Part shown: piece by piece, positions 53,482-64,000 of the stretch | Position numbering within the stretch: the first letter of the stretch is position 1 | How the letters are laid out: every line of letters begins with the position of its first letter | Origin: Botryosphaeria dothidea | Taxonomy: Eukaryota > Ascomycota > Dothideomycetes > Botryosphaeriales > Botryosphaeriaceae | Reading direction: 5' to 3' | Assembly (NCBI GenBank): GCA_011503125.2 | Contig: WWBZ02000073.1 | Coordinates: 372,001 to 436,000 of the forward strand | DNA length: 64,000 nt | Translations under genes and position numbers: made by a program | The notes under the pieces: model-generated | Told to the model about the DNA's origin: nothing | Database searches by the model: none | The model's input: only the letters and a program-made list of their open reading frames with translations

Positions 53482-54459
53482 ATGGCCCGCGTGCTCATCT
53501 TCGGCGCCGGCAGCATCGGCTCAGTCTACGCCTGGGTCCTGACGCGCGCCGGCGCCGACGTCACCTGTGTGTGCCGCAGCAACTACGAGCACGTCCGCGA
53601 GCACGGCTTCGCCCTCGACAGCGACGTCTTCGGCCAGGGCCTGCAGGTCCGCCCGACCGTCGTCGACAGCGTGCAGGCGCCGCCCGTCGACGCGCCGTGG
53701 GACTTCATCCTCGTGTGCACCAAGGCCTTCCCCGGCGCCGACCCGTCCGGCCCGTCGCTCGTCCAGCCCGCCGTCGCCAGCCCGCGCACCGCCATCGTGC
53801 TCGTCCAGAACGGCATCGGCATCGAGGACGAGTGGCACGCCGCCTTCCCGCAGAACCCCATCCTGTCCGGCGTCGTCTACCTGCCCGCCGCCACCCTCGC
53901 GCCCGGCGTCACGCGCATGGGCAACCTCGAGCGCCTCGAGGTCGGCGCCTTCCCCGCCACGCCCGTCGCCGAGGCCACCCAGCTGGGCGAGTTCATGGAG
54001 CTGGTCCAGCGCGGCGGCGCGACGATCCTGGTGTACGACGACATCCAGCCGCGCCGCTGGAGCAAGATGCTCGTGAACGCGACGGCGTGGGACCCCGCGC
54101 ACTTCCTGGCCGCCCACGCCTCGCCCTTCGCGCCCGCCGACGCGTACGGGCCCGACTTCGTGTGGCAGGTCATGCACGAGATCGTGCGCGTCGCGCAGGC
54201 GTGCGGCTACGCCGAGATCACCGAGGACGAGGCCCGCCACCAGCTCGCCCGCGCGCACGCGCGCGCCGGCACCAACAAGGGCGTCGACGGCAACGTGCTG
54301 GCCGACGTCAAGGCCGGCCGCCCGCTCGAGGTCGAGGCCATCGTCGGCAACGCCATCAAGATCGCAAAGGACAAGGACGTCGCCGTGCCCAGCCTGACTG
54401 CGCTGTACGCCCTGGCCCAAGGCCTGGACAAGTATATCGACAGGAGACACAGCGTATGA
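53482..54459 (+). CDS. ketopantoate reductase family (ApbA/PanE) oxidoreductase
   Basis: Single exon, 325 residues. N-terminal NADPH fold with GAGSIG (8-13), CTKAF with the family's substrate Lys, and VQNGIGIED; the C-terminal helical domain carries RRWSKMLVNATAWDP and IKIAKDKDVAVPSLTALYALAQ, matching PanE_C. Reaction of the family: NADPH-dependent reduction of 2-dehydropantoate to pantoate, or of similar 2-oxo acids; fungal genomes have several paralogues of this type and most are not for pantothenate synthesis. Third codon positions are almost all G or C, more extreme than the kinase or SUMO-ligase neighbours. It lies 5 kb beyond the catabolic cluster and has no TCGG-N6-CCGA site in its upstream region, so I do not include it in that cluster. 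Confidence 0.92.
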   Translation: MARVLIFGAGSIGSVYAWVLTRAGADVTCVCRSNYEHVREHGFALDSDVFGQGLQVRPTVVDSVQAPPVDAPWDFILVCTKAFPGADPSGPSLVQPAVASPRTAIVLVQNGIGIEDEWHAAFPQNPILSGVVYLPAATLAPGVTRMGNLERLEVGAFPATPVAEATQLGEFMELVQRGGATILVYDDIQPRRWSKMLVNATAWDPAHFLAAHASPFAPADAYGPDFVWQVMHEIVRVAQACGYAEITEDEARHQLARAHARAGTNKGVDGNVLADVKAGRPLEVEAIVGNAIKIAKDKDVAVPSLTALYALAQGLDKYIDRRHSV

Positions 54460-55891
54460 AGCAAGAAGAACAAGAAAAATTAAAAAGAACAAGAAATCAA
54501 AGAAAGGACAAAGAGAAGGGAAAGATTGGGGTGGGGGGACAGGATCACAAAAAGGAAAAGGAGGCAAGTCTCTGTTGTAACAAGATACCATCTCTGTATT
54601 TTCCGAAACGGCCGAACTTCTTTTGTATGTAGAAACGAAAGCGTAGATATCTGTTTGTTTTCCATACCTTCTTCCGCTGTGCGGATGTCTCTAGTTGATA
54701 TCTGCTTTGTCTTCTACGGAGGAGAACAAAGACATTGTTCGTCTCGCTTTTATGCTTTTTGTGACTTCTGCATTCGCCAACTTGGCAAACATGAAAACCA
54801 ATTGCTTTCTTGTAATCGAACCTTTGTTTGTTCATGGCAGTCGGCAAGCTTGAGACTTACCAGGCTTTGTTCCCAACCAGCGTCATCCAAGCTGACGTTG
54901 TAAAAAAGTACTCCCGAACCGAGCCAAGGCAGTCCGCGCTTCTTACTCATCCTGCATATCGTGGTAGCTCTTGGGACCGTTACACAGCAGGCGTCCACTT
55001 GAAATGATAGGCTCAGATGATGCCACGAATCAACGGCCGCTACTACCTAGCAAACAAACGTCAGAACCCATTAGTTTGCATTCATCTCGTTCCCATCACG
55101 AATTCATTCTCGTAAAGCACAGGTTGTAGAACCGAGAAAGGCTCCTAGAAGAATCTTCATATCATATATACCCACCTTTTTTTGTGATACAACCGAAAGA
55201 GAGAGAGAGAAGCCTCCCTCCCAATTTTAGTCCGGACCAAGTGAGCGATTCAACTTCTCCTAGATAGACAGAAGTAGTTGATCACTTGAAAGGTATAGTA
55301 ATAGCAAGCAATGTGCCCAAAGGGCAGGTATCTCTGAAGAAAAGAAAGGGAAAAATGGAGAGAAAAAGGCCGGAAGAATGAGGGAAAGAGAAGAACAAGA
55401 CCAGTATCTAGCACTCCACCTCCATGCTCCATTTCGCCCAATCGTGGCAAAAAAAAAATCGTTTTCATCCCGCTAGAAATACTGAGTTCTCCATTTTGCA
55501 CGAACGCCTTAGAAGAAAGAAGCCCCTCCCAAATTAACGTATGCCATGAAGGAATAACTAAAAGCAGAATGCCGGGTATGTCCATTGGGGATATAAACGT
55601 ATGATCGTAATATTTGTATGCATGCTGGTGATCGAAAACGGAGCCGTGGTTTATTGATTCTCGTATTGTCTAATCACCACCTAGATTCGACAACTGTCAG
55701 CAATCCAGTACGCCGTAAATGGCAAACAGACGCTGCAGTGGTGGTCGGCACTAACATCATTCTCATACACAAGCAATGAATAGGAAGGTGAGACTTACCT
55801 GAAATCGACTCAAAATATGGCCAGTGAGCTCAATGCAGATCTGTTGCCGTGTGCGCCTTTAGATTGATAGCTGGAAAGGCGATATCTTCGG
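54460..55891. other. convergent intergenic gap
   Basis: 1.4 kb between two 3' ends; AG-rich immediately after the reductase stop, with a (GA)n run near 55197-55210 and an A9 run at 55449-55457. No gene seen. Confidence 0.5.
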
Positions 55892-58800
55892 CTAATCCAG
55901 CTCAATGACTTCTGGCGTCCTTGTAGGTGCTTGAGATACAGGCGCAGAAGTAGTACGAGCTCTGTTGTTGTCGACGGGTGATGAACTCTTTGAGGGGGGA
56001 GTATCATCTTTTTTCTCTTCCGGTTTAGGCTTCCATGTGCCCTCACTATCGATAATGATGGCTCTGGTGTCCAGTTGACCCATCATTGAGAGCTCCTGAT
56101 GGACTTCTAGCAAGAACCCATCAACTATAAGGCTCTTCGGGCGCACGTCGCCCCTGCAAATCGGACACCTCCAGACATCTACCAAGCTAGGGCTGTGTGG
56201 TTGTTTCCGATCCCTTGTCTGGAGGAAGATGTCCAGATCGAAGCAGTCCCGGTGAAGGCAATGCTTTCCGCGGACAGGCATGTCGCACGGTCGACAATTA
56301 GTGAAAGGATCGAACAGGTTGACCGCGACGTTGCTGTCAACGATGGCAACGTCGTCGTCATCTCCCGGCCCAGTCAGACTGCCTTTAATCGAACGGAGAA
56401 TTTCCTCTGCAGGGATTACCTTGTTTGAGGCACACTCGGTCTTGATCTTGTCGTAATGTTGGACTTCAATAACCTCCACAGCAACAATGAAGCTGGATGC
56501 TTTTTCCTCATTTGGACGCCTTAGCAAATTGATTTCGAGCTGGTTCTCGCCTGGTCTGAGTAAACGCGTAATGTCGATAGGAAGGTCTTTTCCATGTTGT
56601 AGCTTCTTTCGCATCTCCAATATTTGCCCGTTCAAGGTCAGAAATATCCCGCCGGGCCAGATGGTGTCTTCCAGAACCCACTCGTGCTCTTCAGTGGACT
56701 TTGATCGTGCGCACCGCAAGCGATACAATTTCGATCCCTGCGCTACGAGCCTCCTCCGAGGCTTACCGAGCGTTGCAGGCTTTTCTGTCGGCAAGGTAAC
56801 TCTGTCTTCTGGGGAGAGCCAGAATGGAAGGTTTTGGTGAGCTTGCCAATCAGCAAGCCTAGTTGGAGGAAGCGCAAAGCTAACCACGGATTGGTACAGC
56901 TTGCGGCCAGCCTCTGGACCCGACATAGCCTTCAAAACTGGACTTCGCAAATGTGCTTGGTGTAGTGCTGATTGACTAGAGTCAATCACTTGTGGTTGCC
57001 ATATATAACCCAAAGGAGGAACGAAAGGTTGTGCTTGCGAGTGTTGATGTTGCACTGGTGACCTTTGGTTTCCATTGGTCTGCCTGGAGTTCACCTGGGG
57101 TGCTATGGGGCGAGGCGCCTGGGCGGATACCACGGAAGGTGTGGAATTGCTGCGAAGGACCTGTTGGGGATGTACTTGCGGGTGGTAAACTTGTTGTTGA
57201 ACCGGACCCGATTGTCGGCGCTGGTGCATCTGCTGTTGAATAGCCCCACCTGGCATTCCCCGATAGATTGGCTGTCCTCCATATTGCTGAGCCGCAGGTG
57301 AAGGAAACGGAGAGGATATTGGTGATTGCGGGTGCCCTTGTGCCCATTGCTGAGAAATTGGACTATGAGCTGTCGCATTCATAGCAAAGGCATTAGGAGG
57401 CCCCATCATCGGACTGCTCGTTCGAATTGGCTGTTGGACCTGCTGCTGAGTTTGATAGACAGCCATCCTACTCATGTTTTGAACAGAAGCTAAGTGAGAT
57501 GAAGGTAATGTTGACGTGGGCGTGGTCCCCCCAAACTGTACCATTTGGGAGCTCGTGGGTTGCGGTCTAGGTACGGAGATTTGAACCGGAGACCGGACAC
57601 CTTGTTGAGGAGAGATAGCATGATGTGCAGCTAATTGCACTGGATTCTGAGGCGCAGAAATAATTTGCTGTTGGATTTGTTGCGCAGGCGAGTTTGGGTG
57701 AGTTTGGAGGACTGGAGAGTTAGATTGCTGTCCTTGTGATATTTGCATCTGCCGAGACATCCTCCGTGCCTGTATTGTTGCAGAGTCTTGGCGTGGAACC
57801 TGGGCGGCAAATTGCGTTCGAAGGCTATTGGTCTTCTCTCTGTACCGTTTCTCTTCGTTCATCTCATCAATACTTAGTTGAGTGATCGGAGACGTAATTC
57901 GTAGTTGATGGAGACGAAGCTGATGATCTTTAAAAGCAGCTTCGCCTTCGGTCATATAAGCGAGTTGCTGCTGCGTGTCAAGCTTTGAAAGGCTGCATAC
58001 ACTTCGGAAAATAGCCCTGTTGAAAATTGATTGAAGGAGGTGAGAGCTTACGCCCAGCTCTTTCCGTATTTCAACAGCCGTTGGCGGGAGCGTCTTGTCC
58101 CAACAGGCCTTTTGCAGCTTGTCCCATCCAGTAGGTGCAAGTGCAACAAATTGCTTGAAGTGTAGGATGGCTCGGTCATACTCATCTGGCCAGCGCTGTT
58201 TCATGGTCTCCAGTTTGACGGGAAATTCCGCAAACCATTTTAACCACGCGCTTGAGACTTCCCTTGTTTGAACAAGATGGTTAAGAAGATCGGTAGACGC
58301 GAATAGGTTCCCGGAGCGACTGAGTTCGGGCGGTAGAAGGTGCGCTGAGAGGGCTCTCAGGCACATGAGCTGATGAAAACGCAAGTAGTCGTAGTCTCGA
58401 ATGGAGATGGCTTCACGCACTAAGTCGGCTCTGACGCTCTCGACAGCAGACAGATCTTTTCCATCGCCGCAAATGCCATTCAGGAATTGCAATTCTTGTA
58501 GCAAGTAGTCAGGTGCGAAGCAGGAGGTCCCCGGCGGAGGCAGAGTACGCCAACGTCGAGAATCGTGCGGAGACATGACACCATTATGCTCGTTTGCATC
58601 CCGCGGCGACTGCGCCATAGCCCCATTCCCAGAATTTGGGGGGCTGCCAGCTCTAGGGATTGTGGAATGTGGAGAATGCTCAGCACGAGACCCATCTTCT
58701 CCAGCACTTGTCTGCTCCACCTGGGCTGGTATAATCGCCGGTATATTGTCCCTGGGACTGGTCTCCGGGACAGCCAGCGATGTACTTCGCCTTTGATCGG

Positions 58801-59395
58801 GCATTGCACCTTGCACTGTACGGCTTCCTGCGTTGTTGCTCTCCTCATCCTCCTCCTCCTCCTCCTCCTCCTCCTCCTCCTCCTCCTCCTCCTCCTCCTC
58901 CTCCTCCTCCTTCTCCTCCTCTTCTTCTTCTTCTTCTTCTTCTTCGTCCTCATCGCCCAAACTCACAATAGTGGCCCCTCTGCCTCTACCGGCGGAAAGA
59001 TCCTCGCTCGGGGCAGGGGACGGCAGGATGTTGTTATCGTTGGCACTGGACTGAGCAGTCTGAGAAGCAACGACGTTTGGGAGGGCCGGAGAGGCTGGGT
59101 TGGAGGCATTCTGTACGGCAAGACTGGGTGGCTGGGGTTGGGGAGCGGGAGCAGGCGCGCAAGGAAGATTGGGAGAGGCAGAGCTGGAGGGACGATCGTG
59201 CGCGGGCTTCGAGGATCGCCTCGGGTGGTCCAGCTCCTTCGGGTGAGGTCTTTTGCGCGATGGGGCGAGCGGCGTAGCGTTCGTTTGCGGCGCGCCCGAA
59301 GTCAGCCATGACGGCATGCGTCTACCGCCCAGGAAGGCACTGGCGGTGGAATTGGAGGTCTGGTGCTCGTGGAGGGCGTGGTCGGAGGGTCTCAT
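55892..59395 (-). CDS. SP-RING (MIZ/PIAS-type) SUMO E3 ligase
   Basis: Single exon, 1167 residues. N-terminus: Ser/Pro-rich, then a long Glu tract encoded by the (CCT)/(CTT) array at 58848-58945. The first third has a conserved helical region (LPPPGTSCFAPDYLLQELQ...). The middle (about 450-800) is Gln/Pro-rich and disordered. The C-terminal third is folded: a PINIT-like region with LPPTRLADWQAHQNLPFW and WPGGIFLTLNGQ, then the SP-RING at 1025-1085 with VNLFDPFTNCRPC, KHCLHRDCFD and WRCPICRGD supplying zinc ligands. The protein ends EVIELD, a SUMO-interacting motif, at the very C-terminus. Role: transfer of SUMO from Ubc9 to nuclear targets; Zmiz/Siz-like. A 35-bp GT...AG segment near 58042-58008 was considered as an intron and rejected because it would break the frame. 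Confidence 0.92.
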   Translation of the reverse strand: MRPSDHALHEHQTSNSTASAFLGGRRMPSWLTSGAPQTNATPLAPSRKRPHPKELDHPRRSSKPAHDRPSSSASPNLPCAPAPAPQPQPPSLAVQNASNPASPALPNVVASQTAQSSANDNNILPSPAPSEDLSAGRGRGATIVSLGDEDEEEEEEEEEEEKEEEEEEEEEEEEEEEEEEEEDEESNNAGSRTVQGAMPDQRRSTSLAVPETSPRDNIPAIIPAQVEQTSAGEDGSRAEHSPHSTIPRAGSPPNSGNGAMAQSPRDANEHNGVMSPHDSRRWRTLPPPGTSCFAPDYLLQELQFLNGICGDGKDLSAVESVRADLVREAISIRDYDYLRFHQLMCLRALSAHLLPPELSRSGNLFASTDLLNHLVQTREVSSAWLKWFAEFPVKLETMKQRWPDEYDRAILHFKQFVALAPTGWDKLQKACWDKTLPPTAVEIRKELGVSSHLLQSIFNRAIFRSVCSLSKLDTQQQLAYMTEGEAAFKDHQLRLHQLRITSPITQLSIDEMNEEKRYREKTNSLRTQFAAQVPRQDSATIQARRMSRQMQISQGQQSNSPVLQTHPNSPAQQIQQQIISAPQNPVQLAAHHAISPQQGVRSPVQISVPRPQPTSSQMVQFGGTTPTSTLPSSHLASVQNMSRMAVYQTQQQVQQPIRTSSPMMGPPNAFAMNATAHSPISQQWAQGHPQSPISSPFPSPAAQQYGGQPIYRGMPGGAIQQQMHQRRQSGPVQQQVYHPQVHPQQVLRSNSTPSVVSAQAPRPIAPQVNSRQTNGNQRSPVQHQHSQAQPFVPPLGYIWQPQVIDSSQSALHQAHLRSPVLKAMSGPEAGRKLYQSVVSFALPPTRLADWQAHQNLPFWLSPEDRVTLPTEKPATLGKPRRRLVAQGSKLYRLRCARSKSTEEHEWVLEDTIWPGGIFLTLNGQILEMRKKLQHGKDLPIDITRLLRPGENQLEINLLRRPNEEKASSFIVAVEVIEVQHYDKIKTECASNKVIPAEEILRSIKGSLTGPGDDDDVAIVDSNVAVNLFDPFTNCRPCDMPVRGKHCLHRDCFDLDIFLQTRDRKQPHSPSLVDVWRCPICRGDVRPKSLIVDGFLLEVHQELSMMGQLDTRAIIIDSEGTWKPKPEEKKDDTPPSKSSSPVDNNRARTTSAPVSQAPTRTPEVIELD
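58848..58945 (-). repeat. (CCT)n/(CTT)n array encoding poly-Glu
   Basis: About 98 bp of trinucleotides, CCT then CTT, giving an uninterrupted acidic tract with one Lys in the SUMO ligase. Confidence 0.9.
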
Positions 59396-60316
59396 GGCGT
59401 CGCGGGTCGGGGACGATCGCGAGGGAGGCGGACGACGCGGTGTCTGGGCTGGGGCATGGTCTTGGAAGAAAGGAAGATGAAGGGTGTTTGCGGCCTGCTC
59501 GAAGTTCAGCGGGCATCCGCACGTTGCGCACGGTGCACCCGACCCTGATTGGGAAGGATGGCGATGAGAACGATGCAGCGGTCAGCGGGCGGGGCAGCGA
59601 GGTGAGGGCACTCTCTCGATGCGTGTGAGCTGTCTACCAGTAAGCGCGACCTACTCCTGGGCCTGCATCCAGATGCGGCGCCACAAAGAAAAAATTGCGA
59701 AAATGCAGCGATGTATGCAATGCGCCGCGCCCGTCTCCCGCGTGCGACAAGTCGCATGGGTTGCGCGCGCGAGAGAAAAAAAGATTGAGGGACGCGGGGC
59801 GCGCTGGCCTTATTTAGTCTGGATATTTCTCGAGATCCGCCGGCCGTGCGAGCGAGACGGAGACGGAGGCCGCGTGCCTGCGACTGCGGCCACCGCTATC
59901 GCCTCGCTGTATATGCCCAACCCGGCTGGCAGCTCATGCGCGGCCTCTTGCAACCCTCCGCCCCGCTGCTCGCCGTCGCTGTTGCTCTCTGCCGTCTGCC
60001 GTCTGCCGTCTGCCAGCGCGCCCTCTGCGACCTCCATGGAGCGATCGCGCATGTGATTGGCCCGCCGCGCTGCATGCTATTAACTCAGACGGGGCCCCGA
60101 AATTGAGCTTCTCCATACCTACTACCAAGGCCGCCACTCCCGCCCCAAGAGCTCGCGATCCTCCATCGCACTGGCACGCTCCAGCACTCGGCCAGCCTCT
60201 GCGCGATGCCCTTTGCGAGGGCTGCCATGTGGTGATCCCAACCAACACCTCGTCTTCCCCCGAACTCCGCGGCCACCCATCCACCTGCGCCCCCGCAGCC
60301 GCTGCGACAGCACGCC
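59396..60316. other. divergent promoter, SUMO ligase / Boi-like gene
   Basis: 920 bp. Holds the TCTGCCG tandem (59988-60015) and a GC-rich core. No gene seen. Confidence 0.5.
59988..60015. repeat. four tandem copies of TCTGCCG
   Basis: Three exact 7-base units plus one with a terminal mismatch, about 300 bp upstream of the Boi-like ATG. Confidence 0.9.
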
Positions 60317-63300
60317 ATGGCCGCGCGCCCTGACATCGACCAGGCGCGCCCTGGGGACACCCTCCTTGTCATCCGTGAGTTGCCTCCATGCGCCGGCCGC
60401 GCGACTGGTCGCGAGCACCTCCTAGCCGCCGAGCGAGCGCCTGCTGATATCTGCTGAGCCGCCCAGACGAATTCACCGCGCGCAGTCCCGACGAATTGAG
60501 CCTCAAGCGCGGCGATCGCATCGAGCTCATCGAGCGCGACGACGACTTCGGCGACGGCTGGTTCCTGGGCCGCCACCTGCAGAACGGACATACCGGCCTC
60601 TTTCCAGAGGGTACGCCAATCCCATCGTTCCGCCCACGGAGAATAGCTAACTGAGCTAGTCCAGTCTACACACAACTGGCCCCGCGCCCAACCTTTTCTT
60701 CTGTCCTACATTCCCGGCCCAGCGTGACCTATACCGCTAGCCCGACCTCGATTAATGGCCCTTCTTTCGCAAATCCCGATGACGCCCCGCCCCAAGACAA
60801 CGACCAGCAGCAGCCCTCACCTGCCCAGGCCGAGTCCCCTGCTTCTCATACCCCCGCAGCGACTGCAAAGCGCTCTGCGACTGCGCCAATGGCGCTGTCA
60901 GCCGCCGCCACCATGAACAACGGCCAGCGAGCTCTGTCAGGAGAGCAGCGAAGCCCCGTCATGAATGAAACCCTAAGCGTTATCGACGAACACCTGACCG
61001 ATATCAATACTCCGCGCGGCAGCATGATGCGCGACATGCGACAGAACGACAGCTCCAGCGAATACAGCAGCCACGTCGAACACCGTCTATCGTACATCAA
61101 CGGCCAGGAAACGGATGAGGAGGAATCAGGATTGCATACGCTCGACGAGATCAGACACTGGTCACCGCTCCAGGTAGCCGAGTGGTTGGAGGATGTAGGT
61201 GTGGATAGGCGACAATGTGAAGTCTTCAAGGAGCAGGAAATATCTGGAGAGGTCTTGCTTGGTATGGACCAGGCTTCGGTCTTCATGAAGGAGTTTGACC
61301 TGGGTCCTATTGGACCACGCCTGAAAATATGGCAGAAAATCAAGGCGCTCCAGCAAGAGGTTGCTGAAGCTGTCCGTAACTCACACGGCGCACAGGATTA
61401 TTCTGGTTCTGAACATGGATCTTCCAATGCTGGATCAATCCGCCACCGGAGCACTTCGATAGGCACAGTCCTTCCTCGCATTCCGAGCTTGATGGAATCC
61501 AACGGCGGCAGGCCATCCAGCAGGCAACAATTGAACAGAGTCAACTCCCAACAAGGATCCGCGCCTGGCACACCGGGCTCCACAAGGAACGATACTCGAC
61601 GGCCTTCTGCAGCATCCGTGAGGGAAATGAACCAACACCGTAGGCATTCTTCGATCGAATTCGCAAATGTGCCATCCACACCGACCACGCCGAGCACAGT
61701 ACAGGTGACCCAAGCAACACCTACCGGGCACAAGAAGGCGCCCTCGTTTGACCGCGGTTGGAAGATGGGAGATGCGGCAACCAACGGACGGCCCGCCTCG
61801 TCGGCACAAATGCGGCCCATGGATCCGAGTGGAGAGGATGGAACCATTGGTGGTAGTTTGAAAGTGGCGACGCCTGATCTTGACCGTGGTTATTTCTCTG
61901 GGGGAGAGGTTGAAAACCGGAAACAAAGGAATGTTTTGCGCAAGGGTCACAGTCCCAGCCACTCGCGGACGTCAAGTTCTGGTACTGATGGAAGGCGCTT
62001 GTCAGCCTTCAAGCGCCACAGCAGGTTTGGAAGCAGCGACTCAATTCGGGAACGGGAATTCTCTGAGCCTACCATTTTTTCTTCGTCCTTCTACTCTCCC
62101 ACAAAACGAAGCCAGAGTGCACGCACTGCTAGCGGTCCCGAGCTGCGAAGCTCTCCGAAAGCCATCAACAAGGAACGCTCTCAAACGGTCACCAAGCTGG
62201 ATTACGGAACGCCCAGCATCGACGCTATCGCATCATCGCCCCACCTGGCAGAAGGAGAGGACACGGCTGGGCGCGCTTCACCACCGCCGGCCATTCAGAG
62301 ATATCCCAAGCAGCGCGCAACAGGTCTTCGAGCGATTTCGGATGCCTTGGCTGGCACTTTGAGCGGAGGTAAGAATCCGCCGGCTTCTCCAAATAAGGAC
62401 TCTCCCATGAATTCTCCTGTCCGGACTGGGTCGAGCACTCCTTCGCAAACTTCCAAAAGCTTTGACTCGGGAGAAGCCCCGCCAGACGTGCTTCGCAGCG
62501 CAACAGGAAATTCTATGGCCACGACGACTAGCAGTGGACCGAAGAAGAAGACGAAAAAGGAGACCAGCGCGTACCAGAGAGGTTTGGAGAACAAGCCACC
62601 ATCTGAAACAATCCCGGGCTCTGATTACAGCGGATGGATGAAGAAAAGATCTTCAAACATGATGACAACGTGGAAGACGCGGCTGTTCGTCCTGAAGGGT
62701 CGGCGCCTCTCGTACTATTATTCCGAGTTTGACACGGCAGAGAAAGGTCTCATCGATATTTCGGGACACCGAGTCTTGCCAGCAAACAACGAGCGTATCA
62801 CCGGGCTCCACGCAACCATAACCGGGGCAAAATCCTCGCCTACATCTCCGCACAACTCAACCTTGACCACATCAGCTCAGACAGACGCCGCCAATGAAGT
62901 TGACGTGACCAACGACACGTCCGGCATGTTCATCTTCAAATTAGTGCCGCCTCGCAGTGGATTGTCCAAAGCGGTCAATTTCACGAAACCGACGGTTCAT
63001 TACTTCGCGGTGGATAATCTCCAACAGGGGCGATTGTGGATGGCTGCGCTAATGAAGGCGACGATCGACCGCGACGAAAGCAAGGAAGTCATCAGCACGT
63101 ACCAGCAGAAGACCATCTCGCTCGCCAAGGCCCGATCGATGCAGCAACGACCGCCAGCGTTGATGGGTGGAGACGAAGATGAGGAGAACGTCAATCCCGA
63201 CAAGATTGACGAAGAGGATGAAGTTGGCTTGGCGATATCGGGCCTGGAAGACGAGAAGAAAGCTGATGATGACACTCAACGATCAGGCAGTATTGGTGGC

Positions 63301-63363
63301 AGCGAGGCCGCCAGCAGTGCAGTGCCGGCGTCGGTGGAGAGCGAGGGCGCCAGCAAAGAGTAA
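60317..63363 (+). CDS. Boi1/Boi2-like polarity scaffold (SH3-SAM-PH)
   Basis: Three exons: 60317-60374, 60467-60610 and 60665-63363; introns 92 and 54 bp; 966 residues. SH3 domain about 14-70 (VIHEFTARSPDELSLKRGD, GDGWFLGRHLQNGHTGLFPE) is split by both introns. SAM domain about 232-299 (WSPLQVAEWLEDVGV...FKEQEISGEVLLGMD). PH domain about 720-865 (DYSGWMKKRSSNMMTTWKTR...FVLKGRRLSYYY...VHYFAVDNLQQGRLWMAALMKA). Between SAM and PH lies a long Ser-rich disordered region with many SP/TP sites, and a KKTKKE basic patch just before PH. Domain order matches yeast Boi1/2 and fission-yeast Pob1, which link Cdc42, formin and exocyst at growth sites. Expected at hyphal tips and septa. The C-terminal tail is acidic. 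Confidence 0.95.
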
Positions 63364-64000
63364 TCGATTTAAAGATGTCGCCTGCTGGTTGGGAGATCAT
63401 CCTACTCCAATATAGCAAGGATTCCTTCTCTTTATACTCTTTTCCTTTTGATCATGGTAAACCACCCTCCGTCAGTTTCTTTTGTTGCTTTCGGGACATC
63501 TTTAGGTTCAGTGGGAAATTTTTTCAGGGGGAGCCCCTGCACGCGCGCGCGTTTGCTTTGCAGCAGCATTATTTGCTTGGCTGCAGAAAGTCAAGTCCAA
63601 TGACGACCGACTAGTCTTTTCTCTTTTCCTTTTTGATCCCTCGAACTGGATCATATTCAGTTGCTTTCCACTAGCATTTCTGGACGACGGTTATGAAAGT
63701 TGGTCTTGCGGATTTTCTCTTTTTTTGGTGGTATCGGAACCAGTGCCCCCTCTCCTCTTAAGGCTTTTTACAGTACAGTGCTTTCTTTTTCCGTCTGATC
63801 TTTCTCCAGCCTCGCTTTTTCGTATCTTTCTATATCCGAAAAGCGGATCGACAGATTTCCTTTTTAGTGTTTAGTTCCGGGTCTTCAGCCCATAGGTACC
63901 TTTTCGTTGGAGTACTCAGCGTAATACAGAGCGGCTGTCTATTGTTGGACACAGTGAATTGGTGGACCCTGATGCTATGAGTGACGGTGCGGCGAATAGA
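63364..64000. other. 3' flank of the Boi-like gene
   Basis: T-rich plus strand after the stop codon, consistent with 3' UTR and terminator; no gene seen before the window ends. Confidence 0.5.

Noticed and set aside
53521..54632. Long frames of over 350 codons in two other registers over the ketopantoate-reductase gene
   Set aside because: Saturated GC removes stop codons in all frames; only the 53482 frame has family motifs.
58008..58042. 35-bp GT...AG segment inside the SUMO-ligase frame
   Set aside because: Too short for an intron here and its removal would shift the frame.
1..64000. CRISPR arrays, rRNA, intact transposons or terminal repeats
   Set aside because: None seen by eye; the repeats present are microsatellites and homopolymers.

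Overview
This is a window of nuclear DNA from a filamentous ascomycete (Pezizomycotina; Dothideomycetes is a guess I cannot prove). The evidence is many short introns, mostly 47-75 bp, with GT...AG ends and CTAAC/CTGAC-like branch sites, an intron-containing tRNA-Ile(AAU), and families typical of these fungi (Zn2Cys6 activator, DUF6594 membrane protein, tyrosinase, PPxY arrestin-like adaptor, Boi-type SH3-SAM-PH scaffold, mucin-like wall protein). I rebuilt exon structures by joining reading frames at splice sites; every multi-exon model below closes in frame.

Layout. 0.5-17.9 kb is GC-rich housekeeping and low-complexity territory: an EMP70/TM9 endomembrane protein, a small secreted protein, a 994-residue low-complexity PPxY protein, a PPxY arrestin-like protein, an F-box protein and a proline/acidic-rich protein of unknown function. 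18-31 kb is gene-poor and looks more AT-rich: a DUF6594 membrane protein, a secreted short tyrosinase, an AKR7-type aldo-keto reductase, a 73-residue cysteine-rich secreted protein, plus eroded coding remnants. 31-37 kb holds an unknown protein, a Thr/Pro-rich secreted wall protein and the tRNA.

37.1-48.8 kb is the most interesting region: a compact catabolic gene cluster built as three divergent gene pairs followed by a Zn2Cys6 activator. The pairs are MFS sugar-type transporter / FAD amine oxidase (broken by frameshifts), D-2-hydroxyacid dehydrogenase / Asp-Glu-type racemase, and class II aldolase / DUF1338 (HglS-type 2-oxo acid dioxygenase-decarboxylase). Each of the three shared promoters contains an exact palindrome TCGG-N6-CCGA (four sites in about 1.5 kb). 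This is the class of site bound by Ppr1/UaY-type zinc-cluster proteins, and the cluster's own activator carries a Ppr1-like linker (DPATG...PRxY) just after its C6 zinc cluster. The sequence thus predicts a self-contained regulon whose substrate is unknown; DUF1338 and the oxidase family point weakly towards lysine/2-oxoadipate-type or amino-sugar-adduct catabolism.

49.2-64 kb returns to general functions: a divergent Ser/Thr kinase, a very GC-rich ketopantoate-reductase-family enzyme, an SP-RING (PIAS/Siz-type) SUMO ligase with a terminal SUMO-interacting motif, and a Boi1/2-like polarity scaffold.
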